From Methylococcales bacterium (lineage in GTDB: Bacteria; Pseudomonadota; Gammaproteobacteria; Methylococcales; Methylomonadaceae): 64,000 nucleotides of DNA. How positions within the stretch are numbered: position 1 is the stretch's first letter; every line of letters begins with the position of its first letter. Below, in pieces: positions 21,470 through 33,974 of the stretch. A model generated the notes under the pieces. The model worked only from the letters and a program-made list of their open reading frames with translations, was not told where the DNA came from and ran no database searches. The translations under genes were made by a program, and so were the position numbers. The stretch is from NCBI GenBank assembly GCA_026399015.1, contig JAPLRS010000016.1, forward strand, positions 62,001 to 126,000, given 5' to 3'.

Positions 21470-22690
21470 TTAACCACCAAAATCATCCAACATTATGTTT
21501 TCTGGTTCTACACCATTAGCTAACAACATGTTGATAACTGAGGTATTCATAATTGGAGGTCCACACATGTAGAACTCACAATCCTCTGGCGCAGGATGAT
21601 TTTTAATAAACTCTTCAAACAATACATTATGAATGAAGCCTTTATAACCGTCCCAATTATCATCAGGTAATGGATCTGATAAAGCAACATGCCATTCAAA
21701 ATTATCGTTCTCTTTAGCTAACATATCAAAATCTTCAACATAGAACATTTCTCGTTTACTACGAGCACCGTACCAGAAAGTCATTTTACGTTTAGATTTT
21801 AATCTACGTAATTGATCAAAGATATGCGAGCTCATTGGCGCCATACCAGCACCACCCCCCACGAACACCATCTCTGCATCGGTATCTTTTGCGTAGAACT
21901 CACCGTATGGACCAGAAACGATACATTTATCACCTGGTTTAAGATTGAAGATAAATGAAGACATAATGCCAGGCGGAACAGTATCAGGAGCACCAGGAGG
22001 TGGTGTCGCGATACGCACGTTTAACATAATTTCTTTTTCTTCAGGATAACTTGCCATTGAGTATGCACGCAATGCAGGTTCTTTAACAGTTGACACATAG
22101 CGCCATAAGTTAAATTTATTCCAATCTTCGTGGAAACGTTCTTCAATATTAAAGTCACTGTATTTAGATACGTGTTCAGGACATTCAATTTGAATATAAC
22201 CACCAGCACGGTAGTTAATTTCTTCACCAGCAGGCAACTCAAGTACCAACTCTTTAATAAAAGTAGCTACGTTGTGGTTAGACTTAACTGTACATTCCCA
22301 CTTTTTAACACCGAACACATCATCTTCAACTTCAATGTTCATGTTATGTTTAACAGACACTTGGCAAGATAAACGCTCTCCATGTGCTGCTTCACGTTTA
22401 GTAATATGACTTAATTCAGTAGGAAGAATTTCTCCACCACCTGAATGAATCTTTACTTTACATTGACCGCAAGTTCCACCACCGCCACATGCCGATGATA
22501 CGAATAAACCATTCTCAGACAAGGCTGTTAATAGTTTAGAACCTACCGGTACACTAATTTTCTTTTCATTATTGATCAGGATTTCAACATCACCTTCAGC
22601 AACCAATTTGCTTTTTGCACCAATAATTACAAATACTAATGCAATAACAAAAGCCGTGAAAATAATAATCCCTAATAGAATTTCCAGCAT
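21470..22690 (-). CDS. nqrF: Na+-translocating NADH:quinone reductase subunit F
   Basis: 2Fe-2S motif [22 protein letters not shown] and FAD/NAD-binding domain GGGAGMAPM. Confidence 0.97.
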   Translation of the reverse strand: MLEILLGIIIFTAFVIALVFVIIGAKSKLVAEGDVEILINNEKKISVPVGSKLLTALSENGLFVSSACGGGGTCGQCKVKIHSGGGEILPTELSHITKREAAHGERLSCQVSVKHNMNIEVEDDVFGVKKWECTVKSNHNVATFIKELVLELPAGEEINYRAGGYIQIECPEHVSKYSDFNIEERFHEDWNKFNLWRYVSTVKEPALRAYSMASYPEEKEIMLNVRIATPPPGAPDTVPPGIMSSFIFNLKPGDKCIVSGPYGEFYAKDTDAEMVFVGGGAGMAPMSSHIFDQLRRLKSKRKMTFWYGARSKREMFYVEDFDMLAKENDNFEWHVALSDPLPDDNWDGYKGFIHNVLFEEFIKNHPAPEDCEFYMCGPPIMNTSVINMLLANGVEPENIMLDDFGG

Positions 22691-22703
22691 TTACACTACC
22701 TTC

Positions 22704-23312
22704 TTAAAGTTGGATTCCAGAGAAAGCCATGAAGCCAAGTGACATCAGACCCGCGGTAATAAATGTAATGCCCAAGCCTTGTAAACCAGCTGGAATATCA
22801 CTGTATTTAAGTTTTTCACGTACACCAGCCATTACTGTAATAGCTAATGCCCAACCTAAACCACTACCTACACCGTAAGTAACACTTTCGCCAAAATTAT
22901 AATCGCGTTCAATCATAAATAAACTACCACCTAATATAGCGCAGTTTACTGTGATTAAAGGTAAAAACACCCCTAAAGCATGATACAGAGCAGGAAAAAA
23001 TTTATCTAAAATCATCTCCAAGATTTGTACCAATGCTGCAATCATCCCGATGCAACTTAGCAATGCTAAAAAGCTTAAATCAACACCTTTGATACCAATC
23101 CATGACAAAGCATCTTCTTTTAATAAAGCGTGATAAACAATGTTATTAGCTGGAACAGTAATCGCTTGCACGACCATTACCGCAACGCCTAAACCCATTG
23201 CTGTTGATATTTTCTTTGATACCGCGATAAACGTACACATCCCCAAAAAGAAGGATAATGCTAAGTTCTCAATAAAAACGGCTTTAACAAATAAACTAAT
23301 GTAATTTTCCAT
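22704..23312 (-). CDS. nqrE: Na+-NQR subunit E
   Basis: [34 protein letters not shown]. Confidence 0.97.
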   Translation of the reverse strand: MENYISLFVKAVFIENLALSFFLGMCTFIAVSKKISTAMGLGVAVMVVQAITVPANNIVYHALLKEDALSWIGIKGVDLSFLALLSCIGMIAALVQILEMILDKFFPALYHALGVFLPLITVNCAILGGSLFMIERDYNFGESVTYGVGSGLGWALAITVMAGVREKLKYSDIPAGLQGLGITFITAGLMSLGFMAFSGIQL

Positions 23313-23992
23313 TAGTGATGTCCTCCTTCACCATGAGCTATTGACATAATTTTGTATTCAACTTTTTCAGCTTGGCTAGGTTTCCATTGACGCACACCCC
23401 AAATAATCAAACCAATAATAAAGAATGCACTGGGTGGCAATAACATTAAACCATTTGGATCATACCAACCACCATCTTTAACTAATTTAAATACTTCAAT
23501 ACCCAACAATTTACCTGAGCCTAAAGTTTCTCTAAAAAATGCAACGATGATTAATATCAAACTGTAGCCTAAACCATTACCAATACCATCCATAAAGCTT
23601 TCTAAAGGTGGATTTTTCATCGCATAACCTTCAGCACGCCCCATAACGATACAGTTAGTAATAATCAAACCTACGAATACAGAAAGTTGTTTACTTACAT
23701 CATAAGCAAATGCTTTAAGTATTTGATCTACTACGATTACTAATGACGCAATAATTGTCATTTGTACAATAATCCGGATACTGCTTGGAATATGGTTTCT
23801 AATAGCACTAATTGCTGCACTTGAACAAGCAGTAACTAAAGTTAAAGCCAACGCCATAATTAATGAAGTTGACATTTGTGAAGTAACCGCTAAGGCCGAA
23901 CAAATACCCAATACTTGTAAAGTAATAGGATTGTCATTGACCAACGGTGTGACCAATACCTTTTTTGTTTCATCATTTAAAATTGCACTCAT
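23312..23992 (-). CDS. nqrD: Na+-NQR subunit D
   Basis: [20 protein letters not shown] and [17 protein letters not shown]. Confidence 0.97.
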   Translation of the reverse strand: MSAILNDETKKVLVTPLVNDNPITLQVLGICSALAVTSQMSTSLIMALALTLVTACSSAAISAIRNHIPSSIRIIVQMTIIASLVIVVDQILKAFAYDVSKQLSVFVGLIITNCIVMGRAEGYAMKNPPLESFMDGIGNGLGYSLILIIVAFFRETLGSGKLLGIEVFKLVKDGGWYDPNGLMLLPPSAFFIIGLIIWGVRQWKPSQAEKVEYKIMSIAHGEGGHH

Positions 23993-24912
23993 GATTTCAC
24001 CTCTTTAACGGTTCTTACTTTTTTCAAATAGGGTGCAAAACCTTCGTTACTAGTCCAATATCTTACTAAATTAGTCACACCAGTACTTGTTAAAGTAGCA
24101 CCAGCAAGACCGTCAACTTGATATTGAGATCCTGGTTTAGTGTTATCAACTGAACCTTTAATTAAACTTAATGCCGGTTCACCGATATCAGCTTCTGTAA
24201 TTAGGCCTTTTTCTAAAGAAGGTTGATCCGTCTCAGCATAGACTTTTTTACCTTTCCATAATGCACGCCATTTAGGATTAACAACTTCACCACCTAAGCC
24301 TGGCGTTTCTTGTTGATCGTAAAAGTTAATACTTTGAACCGTTTGACCATCCGCTTCTAAGGATAAAAAGCCATACAAAGTTGACCACAATCCATAACCA
24401 TTGATAGGTAGAATGATTGACTTAATAACACCACTTTCTTTAACTAAGAAAACTTTAGCGTATTTAGCTTTTATTCTGATATGAGCGATATCTTTATCTT
24501 TTGGAATAGAAATACTTTGCGCAGGATCTTTAGCCGCTTTACGTTGATCATATTCATCTGCATTGATGTTTTCAACGTATTCACCCGTTTCTAAATCAAC
24601 AATTTTAGATTCAATTTTGTCAGAAAAAGCTTTATTGATATTAGCACCTTCTTCTAAAAGACCAGCTACCTCAAGAATATTCTTTTTCATGTCATCTGCT
24701 TTATTACCAATTTGCAAAGGTTTTAAAGCAACAGCCGCAAAAGAAACTAACACCGCACAGACTAAGCATAATGACACTGCAATTGCTATTGTCTTTTCTA
24801 AACTATCATTTCCTAGAGCAAGAACTTTATCTTTATAAATAATAAAGTTACGATATTGTTCGTATTGCTCTAATGTAGCATTCAATTTTTCCATATGTTT
24901 ACACTTAGGCAT
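23989..24912 (-). CDS. nqrC: Na+-NQR subunit C; start possibly 24894
   Basis: FMN-binding motif region [13 protein letters not shown]; position in the operon. Confidence 0.96.
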   Translation of the reverse strand: MPKCKHMEKLNATLEQYEQYRNFIIYKDKVLALGNDSLEKTIAIAVSLCLVCAVLVSFAAVALKPLQIGNKADDMKKNILEVAGLLEEGANINKAFSDKIESKIVDLETGEYVENINADEYDQRKAAKDPAQSISIPKDKDIAHIRIKAKYAKVFLVKESGVIKSIILPINGYGLWSTLYGFLSLEADGQTVQSINFYDQQETPGLGGEVVNPKWRALWKGKKVYAETDQPSLEKGLITEADIGEPALSLIKGSVDNTKPGSQYQVDGLAGATLTSTGVTNLVRYWTSNEGFAPYLKKVRTVKEVKS

Positions 24913-26106
24913 GACGCTTCACCCTTCTTCTAATATTGGCCTGAATCACAAAATAGTCGATTGTTGGCGCAAACATGTTTGAAAATAGAATCGCCAGCAT
25001 AATACCTTCTGGAAACGCGGGATTAACAACTCTAATTAATACAGTCATACCACCCACTAAAGCTCCAAACACCCAACGACCAGTATTTGTCATAGCCGCA
25101 CTTACAGGATCAGTAGCCATATAAACCATACCGAAAGCAAAACCACCTGCAGTTAAATGCCAATACCATGGGAAGGCAAACATTGGATTTGATTCACTAC
25201 CGATAACATTAAATAGAACCGATGTTGCTACCATACCTGCAAATACACCGCCCATAATGCGGTAGGAAGCTACTTTGGTGTATAACAAGAATGCAGCACC
25301 GATTAATATAGCAAGTGTTGATGTTTCACCTAAACAACCTGGTTCAAAACCCAAGAAAGATTGGAACCAACTATAGTTAGCCGCATAAACTGCATCTAAA
25401 CCACCATTAGCAGCGATTCCTAAGGGAGTTGCACGCGTAAAACCATCAACTGCAACCCAAATAGAATCACCTGTCATTGACGCGGGATAAGCAAAATATA
25501 AAAATGCTCTACCTGTTAATGCAGGATTTAGAAAGTTTTTACCTGTACCACCAAAAACTTCTTTACCGATAACAATCCCAAATGAAATACCCAAAGCAAC
25601 TTGCCATAATGGGATATCAGGTGGCATGATCAAGGTATAAAGCATAGATGAAACTAAAAAGCCTTCATTCACTTCATGACCACGCACAGTCGCAAATAAT
25701 ACTTCCCAAACACCGCCCACTGCTAAAGTAACAATGTATACAGGCAAAAAGTATAAAGCGCCATGCACTAAATTTGATAATGGATTCATGGTGTTGTAAC
25801 CAAAAATCATCATCGGAATACTACGCCAATTAGCAATCTTTTCAATACCCATTGATTCCATTGCAAGATTTGCTTGGTAACCGGTGTTGTACATAGCCAT
25901 CAACACACAAAATACTGTTGCAATCACCACAAAAGTCATGGTTCTTTTTAAATCATTACCATCACGCACATGAGTTGTACCGCGAGTTACATCTGCAGGG
26001 GTATAGATAAAAGTATCAACCATCTCATAAAGACCGTAATACTTTTCTAAACGTCCGCCTTTTGTAAAATGCGGCTCTATGCTATCTAAAAATTCTCTAG
26101 CCGACA

Positions 26107-26107
<1 letters not shown>
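24905..26107 (-). CDS. nqrB: Na+-NQR subunit B
   Basis: FGGTGKNFLNPALTGRAFLYFAYP, NGGLDAVYAA; position in the operon. Confidence 0.97.
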
Positions 26108-27612
<1,505 letters not shown>

Positions 27613-27712
27613 TTATTTGTTAAACTTATTTACTAACTGTGAATTAAACTTAAAAAACACTCATAAATTGAATCAAAACTCTAATCGATCAAGTAATTAG
27701 GATTCTTCTTTC

Positions 27713-29605
27713 TCAAGCTATTTGAGCTAAATTACCCTTCTCTTCTAACCAACTTTTACGATCAGGTGATCTTTTTTTGGCTAACAATAAATCTAACTGA
27801 CCACTTGTATCATCATCTTCACTGATTGTTAACTGAACTAAACGACGAGTATCTGGGTTCATTGTTGTTTCGCGTAGTTGACTAGGATTCATTTCACCTA
27901 AACCTTTAAAGCGCTGGACATTGACTGTACCCTTTAGCTTTTCAAGTTTAATTCGATCTAAAACCCCTTGTCGTTCTGATTCATCCAAAGCATAAAATAC
28001 TCGTTTACCAACATCTATACGATATAAAGGTGGCATAGCTACAAACACATGTCCTTCCCTCACTAAAGCAGTAAAATGTTGATAAAACAAAGCGCATATC
28101 AAAGTAGCAATATGATTACCATCTGAGTCAGCATCTGCCAAAATACATACTTTACCGTATCTTAAGCCTTGTAAATCATCAGAACCTGGTTCTATGCCTA
28201 ACGCAACTGCAATGTCATGCACCTCTTGAGAAGCCATAACTTGATTTGATTCAACTTCCCAAGTATTTAAAATCTTACCTCTTAAAGGCATGATCGCTTG
28301 AAAGTCTCTTTCTCTTGCTTGCTTTGCAGACCCGCCCGCCGAATCCCCTTCGACAAGAAATAGCTCAGTTCGAGCAATATCTTGTGCTGAACAATCAGCT
28401 AATTTGCCAGGCAATGCCGGACCTGTTGTTATCTTTTTTCTAACAATTTTCTTATTAGAGCGGAGTCTTTTTTGAGCACTAGAAATAACTATTTCTGCGA
28501 TTTTTTCACCTTGCGTTGGATTCTGATTTAACCACAAACTAAAACTATCTTTGGCAACACCAGAAATAAAAGTGACACATTCCCTTGAACTCAAGCGCTC
28601 TTTTGTTTGACCAGAGAACTGTGGATCCTCCAACTTTACAGATAAAACAAAGTGACAGTTTTCCCATACATCTTCCGGCGCAACCTTAACGCCACGTGGC
28701 AATATGCCTCTAATATCACAAAATTCACGCATGGCTTCTGTTAAACCTGCACGCAAGCCATTAACATGCGTTCCACCTTGAGCGGTAGGCACTAAATTTA
28801 CATAACTCTCATTTAATATTTCAACCGGATTTTCGAGAGCCCACACCACTCCCCATTCGACTGCTTCATGCTTGCCAGTTACATCACCCATAAAAGGTTG
28901 TTCTGGAAAAAAATCTATATCACCTATTCGATCTAATAGATATTCTTCAAGACCATTCTGATAACACCACTCGTAAATTTCATTAGAATGCTCATCTTTT
29001 AAACTTATTTTTAAGCCTGGGCATAAAACAGCTTTAGCTCTTAAGACATGCTTTAACTTAGTAACTGAGATCTTGCTTGAATCGAAGTATTTTTCATTTG
29101 GCCAAAACCGCACCAAAGTCCCTGTATTATTTTTTCCTACGGTGCCCGTTTCAGTTAACTCGCTGGTCTTATCACCATCGGCATAGGAAATTGCATACAC
29201 CTTCCCATTACGCTTAACTTCAACTTCTAATTTAGCGGATAGAGCATTAACAACTGAAACCCCTACACCATGTAAACCACCGGAAAACTGATAATTCTTA
29301 TTAGAGAATTTACCACCCGCATGTAACTGCGTAAGAATTACTTCTACGCCTGGAATCCCCTGCTCTGGATGAATATCAACCGGCATTCCGCGCCCATCAT
29401 CTGACACCAATACTGAGCCATCTTTATAGATAATAACATCAATAGCTTTAGCAAAACCGGCCATCGCTTCATCGACACTATTATCAACTACCTCTTGGAC
29501 AAGATGATTTGGACGAGTAGTGTCCGTATACATACCCGGACGCTTTTTGACAGGATCTAAGCCGCTTAATACTTCAATCGCGGCCGCATTGTATTCAGTA
29601 CTCAT
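27713..29605 (-). CDS. parE: DNA topoisomerase IV subunit B
   Basis: GHKL ATPase and TOPRIM (ELFLVEGDSAGGSAKQARERDFQAIMPLRGKILN). Confidence 0.96.
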   Translation of the reverse strand: MSTEYNAAAIEVLSGLDPVKKRPGMYTDTTRPNHLVQEVVDNSVDEAMAGFAKAIDVIIYKDGSVLVSDDGRGMPVDIHPEQGIPGVEVILTQLHAGGKFSNKNYQFSGGLHGVGVSVVNALSAKLEVEVKRNGKVYAISYADGDKTSELTETGTVGKNNTGTLVRFWPNEKYFDSSKISVTKLKHVLRAKAVLCPGLKISLKDEHSNEIYEWCYQNGLEEYLLDRIGDIDFFPEQPFMGDVTGKHEAVEWGVVWALENPVEILNESYVNLVPTAQGGTHVNGLRAGLTEAMREFCDIRGILPRGVKVAPEDVWENCHFVLSVKLEDPQFSGQTKERLSSRECVTFISGVAKDSFSLWLNQNPTQGEKIAEIVISSAQKRLRSNKKIVRKKITTGPALPGKLADCSAQDIARTELFLVEGDSAGGSAKQARERDFQAIMPLRGKILNTWEVESNQVMASQEVHDIAVALGIEPGSDDLQGLRYGKVCILADADSDGNHIATLICALFYQHFTALVREGHVFVAMPPLYRIDVGKRVFYALDESERQGVLDRIKLEKLKGTVNVQRFKGLGEMNPSQLRETTMNPDTRRLVQLTISEDDDTSGQLDLLLAKKRSPDRKSWLEEKGNLAQIA

Positions 29606-29614
29606 TATTTATAA

Positions 29615-30421
29615 CTAGTATGGATTCTTTTTAAAATAGACTTTGGCTTCATCCCAAAAAAAGTCTAACTCATTTAACTCACAGTCTTTTAAACTTCGAC
29701 CTGAGGCAGCAATTTGCTTTTCTATATACTGAAATCTACGCGTAAACTTTTTAGTACTTTCCTTTAGGGCGATCTCTGGATTTACTTTTAAGTGTCTGGC
29801 TAAATTAACAGCCACTAACAATAAATCACCCACTTCTTCTTGAATATGAGCCTGATCTCCTGATTGCCATGCGTCTTTAATCTCGTCTAATTCTTCTAGA
29901 ACTTTATCAAATACAGGACCTGGTTCCGACCAATCAAAACCGTGTTGAGCAGCACGATCTTGGATCTTTTCACATTCCATTAAAGCCGGTAAATTCGTAG
30001 CCACTCCAGATAATACAGTTTCCGAAACTACAGTTTTAGATTTTTCTTGTCGTTCAAGCGCTTTCGCGGTCTCCCAAGCTTGATGTCTTTCTGCATCGTT
30101 TGCAAAAACCACATCAGAAAACACATGAGGATGTCTTCGAATTAATTTGTCACTAATCCCAGCTGACACATCTTCAAAATTGAAATGTCCCTGTTCTTGA
30201 GCAATTTGTGAATGAAAAACAACTTGCAATAACAAATCTCCCAACTCTAACCTTAAATCGTCTAAATCATTACGCTCAATCGCATCAACGACTTCATAAG
30301 CTTCTTCAATTAGATAAGGGATCAAACTCTTAAAATCTTGTTTAATATCCCAAGGACAACCATCTTCTGGTCGTCTTAATCGAGACATTAACTCTAAAAG
30401 CTGCTGAGTATTTTTTAACAT
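29615..30421 (-). CDS. mazG: Nucleoside triphosphate pyrophosphohydrolase
   Basis: LRRPEDGCPWDIKQDFKSLIPYLIEEAYEVVDAI...ELGDLLLQVVFHSQIA. Confidence 0.97.
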   Translation of the reverse strand: MLKNTQQLLELMSRLRRPEDGCPWDIKQDFKSLIPYLIEEAYEVVDAIERNDLDDLRLELGDLLLQVVFHSQIAQEQGHFNFEDVSAGISDKLIRRHPHVFSDVVFANDAERHQAWETAKALERQEKSKTVVSETVLSGVATNLPALMECEKIQDRAAQHGFDWSEPGPVFDKVLEELDEIKDAWQSGDQAHIQEEVGDLLLVAVNLARHLKVNPEIALKESTKKFTRRFQYIEKQIAASGRSLKDCELNELDFFWDEAKVYFKKNPY

Positions 30422-30436
30422 AGAGGATTAATCAAA

Positions 30437-31369
30437 CTAGAATGAATAGCCAAAATTTTCATGGAACCGCTGTTTAAACTCGGCTTTATCAATATGGTGA
30501 TTTTGAGTTCCATTATGTTCAATCTTAATCGCACCCATTAAAGAAGCAATTCTACCCGTTACTTCCCAATCAAACTCATTCATTAAACCATACAACAATC
30601 CTGCACGATAGGCATCACCACACCCGGTAGGATCCAAAACTGCATGCGGTTTAGCAGAGGGAATTGTGATGCAATTTCCATCAGTATAAATTTTAGAGCC
30701 CTGAGAACCTAAAGTAATAATTAAAGCCTCTACACGTTCTGCAATTTGCTCCAAACTTAAACCCGTGCGCTCTTGCATAAGCTCAGATTCATAATCATTT
30801 AAGGTGACATAATTAGCTTGGTCAATAAACTTCAATAATTCGGCACCATCAAACATAGGCATACCTTGACCCGGATCAAAGATGAAAGGAATTCCCAATT
30901 CAACAAATTGCTCAGCGTGCAACTGCATCCCCTCTTTACCATCTGGAGAAACAATCCCAATACTAATATCGGTATTAGCTGGAATTGAATTAATATGCGA
31001 GAAACTCATCGCACCTGGGTGAAAAGCCGTAATCTGATTACCATCAGTATCAGTAGTAATATAAGCTTGCCCAGTATACTGATTGTCTAAAATGTGAATA
31101 AATTCTGTTGATAATCTGTGGTGATTAAGCCATTGACTGTACGGTTCAAAATCATGTCCTACTACTGCCATTATCTGTGCATCTTCACCTAGCAAGTTCA
31201 AGTTGTATGCAATATTACCTGCACAACCACCAAACTCACGACGCATAACAGGCACTAAAAAAGATACATTCAGAATATGCACTTTCTCAGGCAAAATATG
31301 ATTTTTAAATTGATCATGAAACACCATAATGGTGTCATAAGCCATAGAACCGCAAATCAATGCACTCAT
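30437..31369 (-). CDS. PfkB-family carbohydrate/adenosine kinase
   Basis: REFGGCAGNIAYNLNLLGEDAQIMAVVG and DPTGCGDAYRAGLLYGLM. Confidence 0.9.
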   Translation of the reverse strand: MSALICGSMAYDTIMVFHDQFKNHILPEKVHILNVSFLVPVMRREFGGCAGNIAYNLNLLGEDAQIMAVVGHDFEPYSQWLNHHRLSTEFIHILDNQYTGQAYITTDTDGNQITAFHPGAMSFSHINSIPANTDISIGIVSPDGKEGMQLHAEQFVELGIPFIFDPGQGMPMFDGAELLKFIDQANYVTLNDYESELMQERTGLSLEQIAERVEALIITLGSQGSKIYTDGNCITIPSAKPHAVLDPTGCGDAYRAGLLYGLMNEFDWEVTGRIASLMGAIKIEHNGTQNHHIDKAEFKQRFHENFGYSF

Positions 31370-31378
31370 TCGTTAACC

Positions 31379-31738
31379 TTATAATAATATTAATGTCCAA
31401 GTGATGGCTGCCCAAAATAAAGACATCATCACTGCCGCAGAGCCAATATCTTTGGCTCTGCCCGATAATTCATGGTGTTCTAAACCCACCCTATCCACAA
31501 CTGCTTCTACTGCTGAATTTAAGAGCTCAACCAACATCACTAAAACCACACTTCCTATCAATAGTAACTTTTCTATGGTAGTTTCACCTAACGAAATCGC
31601 TAAAGGTGTGGAAATGAGAAAAAGTATCACTTCTTGTCTAAACGCTTCCTCATGCGTCCATGTCGCTTTAAATCCTGCGACTGAAAAGAAACAAGCGTTG
31701 ATTAAGCGTTTTAAACCCTTTGCATTTTGATTTGCCAT
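31379..31738 (-). CDS. dgkA: Diacylglycerol kinase
   Basis: ATWTHEEAFRQEV...VELLNSAVEAVVDRVGLEHHELSGRAKDIGSAAVM. Confidence 0.95.
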   Translation of the reverse strand: MANQNAKGLKRLINACFFSVAGFKATWTHEEAFRQEVILFLISTPLAISLGETTIEKLLLIGSVVLVMLVELLNSAVEAVVDRVGLEHHELSGRAKDIGSAAVMMSLFWAAITWTLILL

Positions 31739-31825
31739 GTTACGATCTACTTTAGTGTTATTGTGAAAACTAGCATTGTACTCAGCAAATATGAAAATTA
31801 GTTTACTGCCATTTAATCGATGTTG

Positions 31826-32206
31826 CTATGAAATATACTTTTCATAGCCTTCAGTTGTCATTAATGAATCTAAACCCGACAAATCATCTGCTTTTACACA
31901 AAAAATCCAAGTTGTATAAGGTTTGTCATTGATTAACTCTGGTTCAGTCGTTAAAAGTAGATTTGTAGCTACAATTTCTCCTGAAACTGGACTATACAAA
32001 TCAGAGGCAGTTTTAACTGACTCAACCACTGCACATTGCTCATTAGCGATAACTTTACGACCGATTTCTGGCAGTTGAACATACACTAAATCACCTAGTT
32101 GCTCTTGGGCAAAATCAGTGATACCAACGCGAATAAGATCATCTTCTTCTACACCCACCCATTCATGAGATTGGGCATATTTCAAATTGTCTGGTAAGTT
32201 ACTCAT
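31826..32206 (-). CDS. gcvH: Glycine cleavage system H protein
   Basis: YAQSHEWV...FAQEQLGDLVYVQLPEIG...CAVVESVKTASDLYSPVSGEI lipoyl domain. Confidence 0.96.
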   Translation of the reverse strand: MSNLPDNLKYAQSHEWVGVEEDDLIRVGITDFAQEQLGDLVYVQLPEIGRKVIANEQCAVVESVKTASDLYSPVSGEIVATNLLLTTEPELINDKPYTTWIFCVKADDLSGLDSLMTTEGYEKYIS

Positions 32207-32342
32207 CGTTATTTCTCTTATTTAATAAAGCAAAAAATTTTAGGAACTTGCTTAACAGGGTCATAATTATCAGTAATCTTGAACCTTAAACAGTGAACCA
32301 TTAGACTATCCATCCATATATAGTAACAAACATAACAATATC

Positions 32343-32597
32343 ATGCCCGAGATACTGATTTATACCACCACAATATGTCCTTATTGCATCATGGCAAAAC
32401 GTCTGCTAGATAAAAAAGGCGTCACCTATAAAGAAATTAATGTCGATCGTGAATCAGGTCAACGAGAAATTATGATGCAACGCACTAAACGCCGAACTGT
32501 CCCCCAAATATATATAGATGATTATCATGTAGGTGGTTTCGATGATTTGCATCTTTTAGAACAACAACATAAATTAGACGCTTTACTTAAAGTTTAA
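32343..32597 (+). CDS. grxC: Glutaredoxin 3
   Basis: IYTTTICPYCIMAKRLLDKKGV...RTVPQIYIDDYHVGGFDDL. Confidence 0.95.
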   Translation: MPEILIYTTTICPYCIMAKRLLDKKGVTYKEINVDRESGQREIMMQRTKRRTVPQIYIDDYHVGGFDDLHLLEQQHKLDALLKV

Positions 32598-32607
32598 AGG
32601 ACTTTCT

Positions 32608-32796
32608 ATGACTTACCCAGCAACAAAAGTTAATTCACCTTGTATTGGAGAATGTGCTTTAAACATAAAAAAGATATGTGTAGGTTGCTTTAGGAGTTCT
32701 GAAGAAATAACGCTATGGCTTCAAGTTGATAATAAAACTCGTCTTCAATATTTAGATAACTGTCAAAAAAGAAAGTCTCTGGTAAAGCAAAACTAA
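32608..32796 (+). CDS. DUF1289-type small cysteine protein
   Basis: SPCIGECALNIKKICVGCFRSSEEITLW. Confidence 0.85.
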   Translation: MTYPATKVNSPCIGECALNIKKICVGCFRSSEEITLWLQVDNKTRLQYLDNCQKRKSLVKQN

Positions 32797-32847
32797 ACAC
32801 TTTATTGATCTTAATTACCTTTTAGATTTATTAACGAAAAACACACC

Positions 32848-33447
32848 ATGACTAAAGAATTCGAAATTATAGAGCATGAAATTCTATATTCAGGTTTTTT
32901 CCGCATGGAAAAATATCGCTTAAAACACACACTCTTTGCTGGAGGTTGGAGCAATGAAATCAGTCGAGAAGTGTTCAGCAGAGGTTGCGGAGTTGGCGTT
33001 ATTTTATACGACCCCATTACTGATCAAGTGGTTTTAATAGAACAAATAAGGGCTGGTGCTTTAAAAAATCCGCAAAGAGCTTGGTTAGTTGAAATAGTCG
33101 CGGGGGGAGTTGAATTCGGCGAAACAGCTATTGAAGTAGCACACAGAGAAACTTTAGAAGAAACAGGTTGCAAACTTCAAGCATTACATTTCATCAATGA
33201 GTTTTATACAACCCCTGGCGGTGTATCAGAACGCATCAGTTTATTTTGTGGCAAAGTAGATAGTACGCAAATTAGTGGCATTCATGGTTTAGATCATGAA
33301 GACGAAGATATTCTAGTCCATTGTGTAGATTTTAATAAAGCCTATCAGATGGTTGAGAATAATGAAATCGAATCTGCCATACCCATCATTGCCATTCAAT
33401 GGTTAGCTTTAAATAAACAAAAGATCATAGAAAAATGGCTGGGATAG
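32848..33447 (+). CDS. nudF: ADP-ribose pyrophosphatase-like Nudix hydrolase
   Basis: Nudix box region GGVEFGETAIEVAHRETLEETGC. Confidence 0.9.
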   Translation: MTKEFEIIEHEILYSGFFRMEKYRLKHTLFAGGWSNEISREVFSRGCGVGVILYDPITDQVVLIEQIRAGALKNPQRAWLVEIVAGGVEFGETAIEVAHRETLEETGCKLQALHFINEFYTTPGGVSERISLFCGKVDSTQISGIHGLDHEDEDILVHCVDFNKAYQMVENNEIESAIPIIAIQWLALNKQKIIEKWLG

Positions 33448-33974
33448 ATACATTAATTGTTATGAGCATTTACTTAATAAACATTAAATTGTTTTTCAAT
33501 TCTATTAATAAGTTGAGCTTGTGTTGCTTAGTTATTTTTGAACTCTCTGGCTGTAGTACTATTACCGAAAAAGAATCTCAACCTCAACAAATTATGGCTA
33601 CACCGGCGGTTAAATACGCCTTAAGCCTTAAAGGTACACCTTACAATTATGGCAGTGACACACCTGATCAAGGATTTGATTGCAGTGGCTTTGTAAAACA
33701 TGTCTATGAAAAACAAGGCATCTACTTGCCGCGAAAAGCCTATGACATGGCATTTTCGTTACCGGCTATAGCCAAAGACAAGGTTCAAACTGGCGATTTA
33801 GTTTTTTTTGATGTTAATGGTAAACCTTATTCACATGTCGGAATTTATATAAACAACGACCAATTTATTCATGCCCCCAGTGAAAAAACCGGCAAAGTTT
33901 TAGTGTCGACATTAAATAATGATTATTGGCAAAAACGCTACAGAGGTGTTAGACGACCCTTTAAAAAACATTAA
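33435..33974 (+). CDS. NlpC/P60 (C40) peptidase, probable lipoprotein; start possibly 33464
   Basis: Lipobox-like FELSGCS; catalytic GTPYNYGSDTPDQGFDCSGFVKHVY and YSHVGIYINNDQFIHAPS. Confidence 0.9.
   Translation: MAGIDTLIVMSIYLINIKLFFNSINKLSLCCLVIFELSGCSTITEKESQPQQIMATPAVKYALSLKGTPYNYGSDTPDQGFDCSGFVKHVYEKQGIYLPRKAYDMAFSLPAIAKDKVQTGDLVFFDVNGKPYSHVGIYINNDQFIHAPSEKTGKVLVSTLNNDYWQKRYRGVRRPFKKH

Noticed and set aside
31401-31730. Plus-strand ORF 31401..31730
   Set aside because: Antisense to dgkA, which is strongly conserved.
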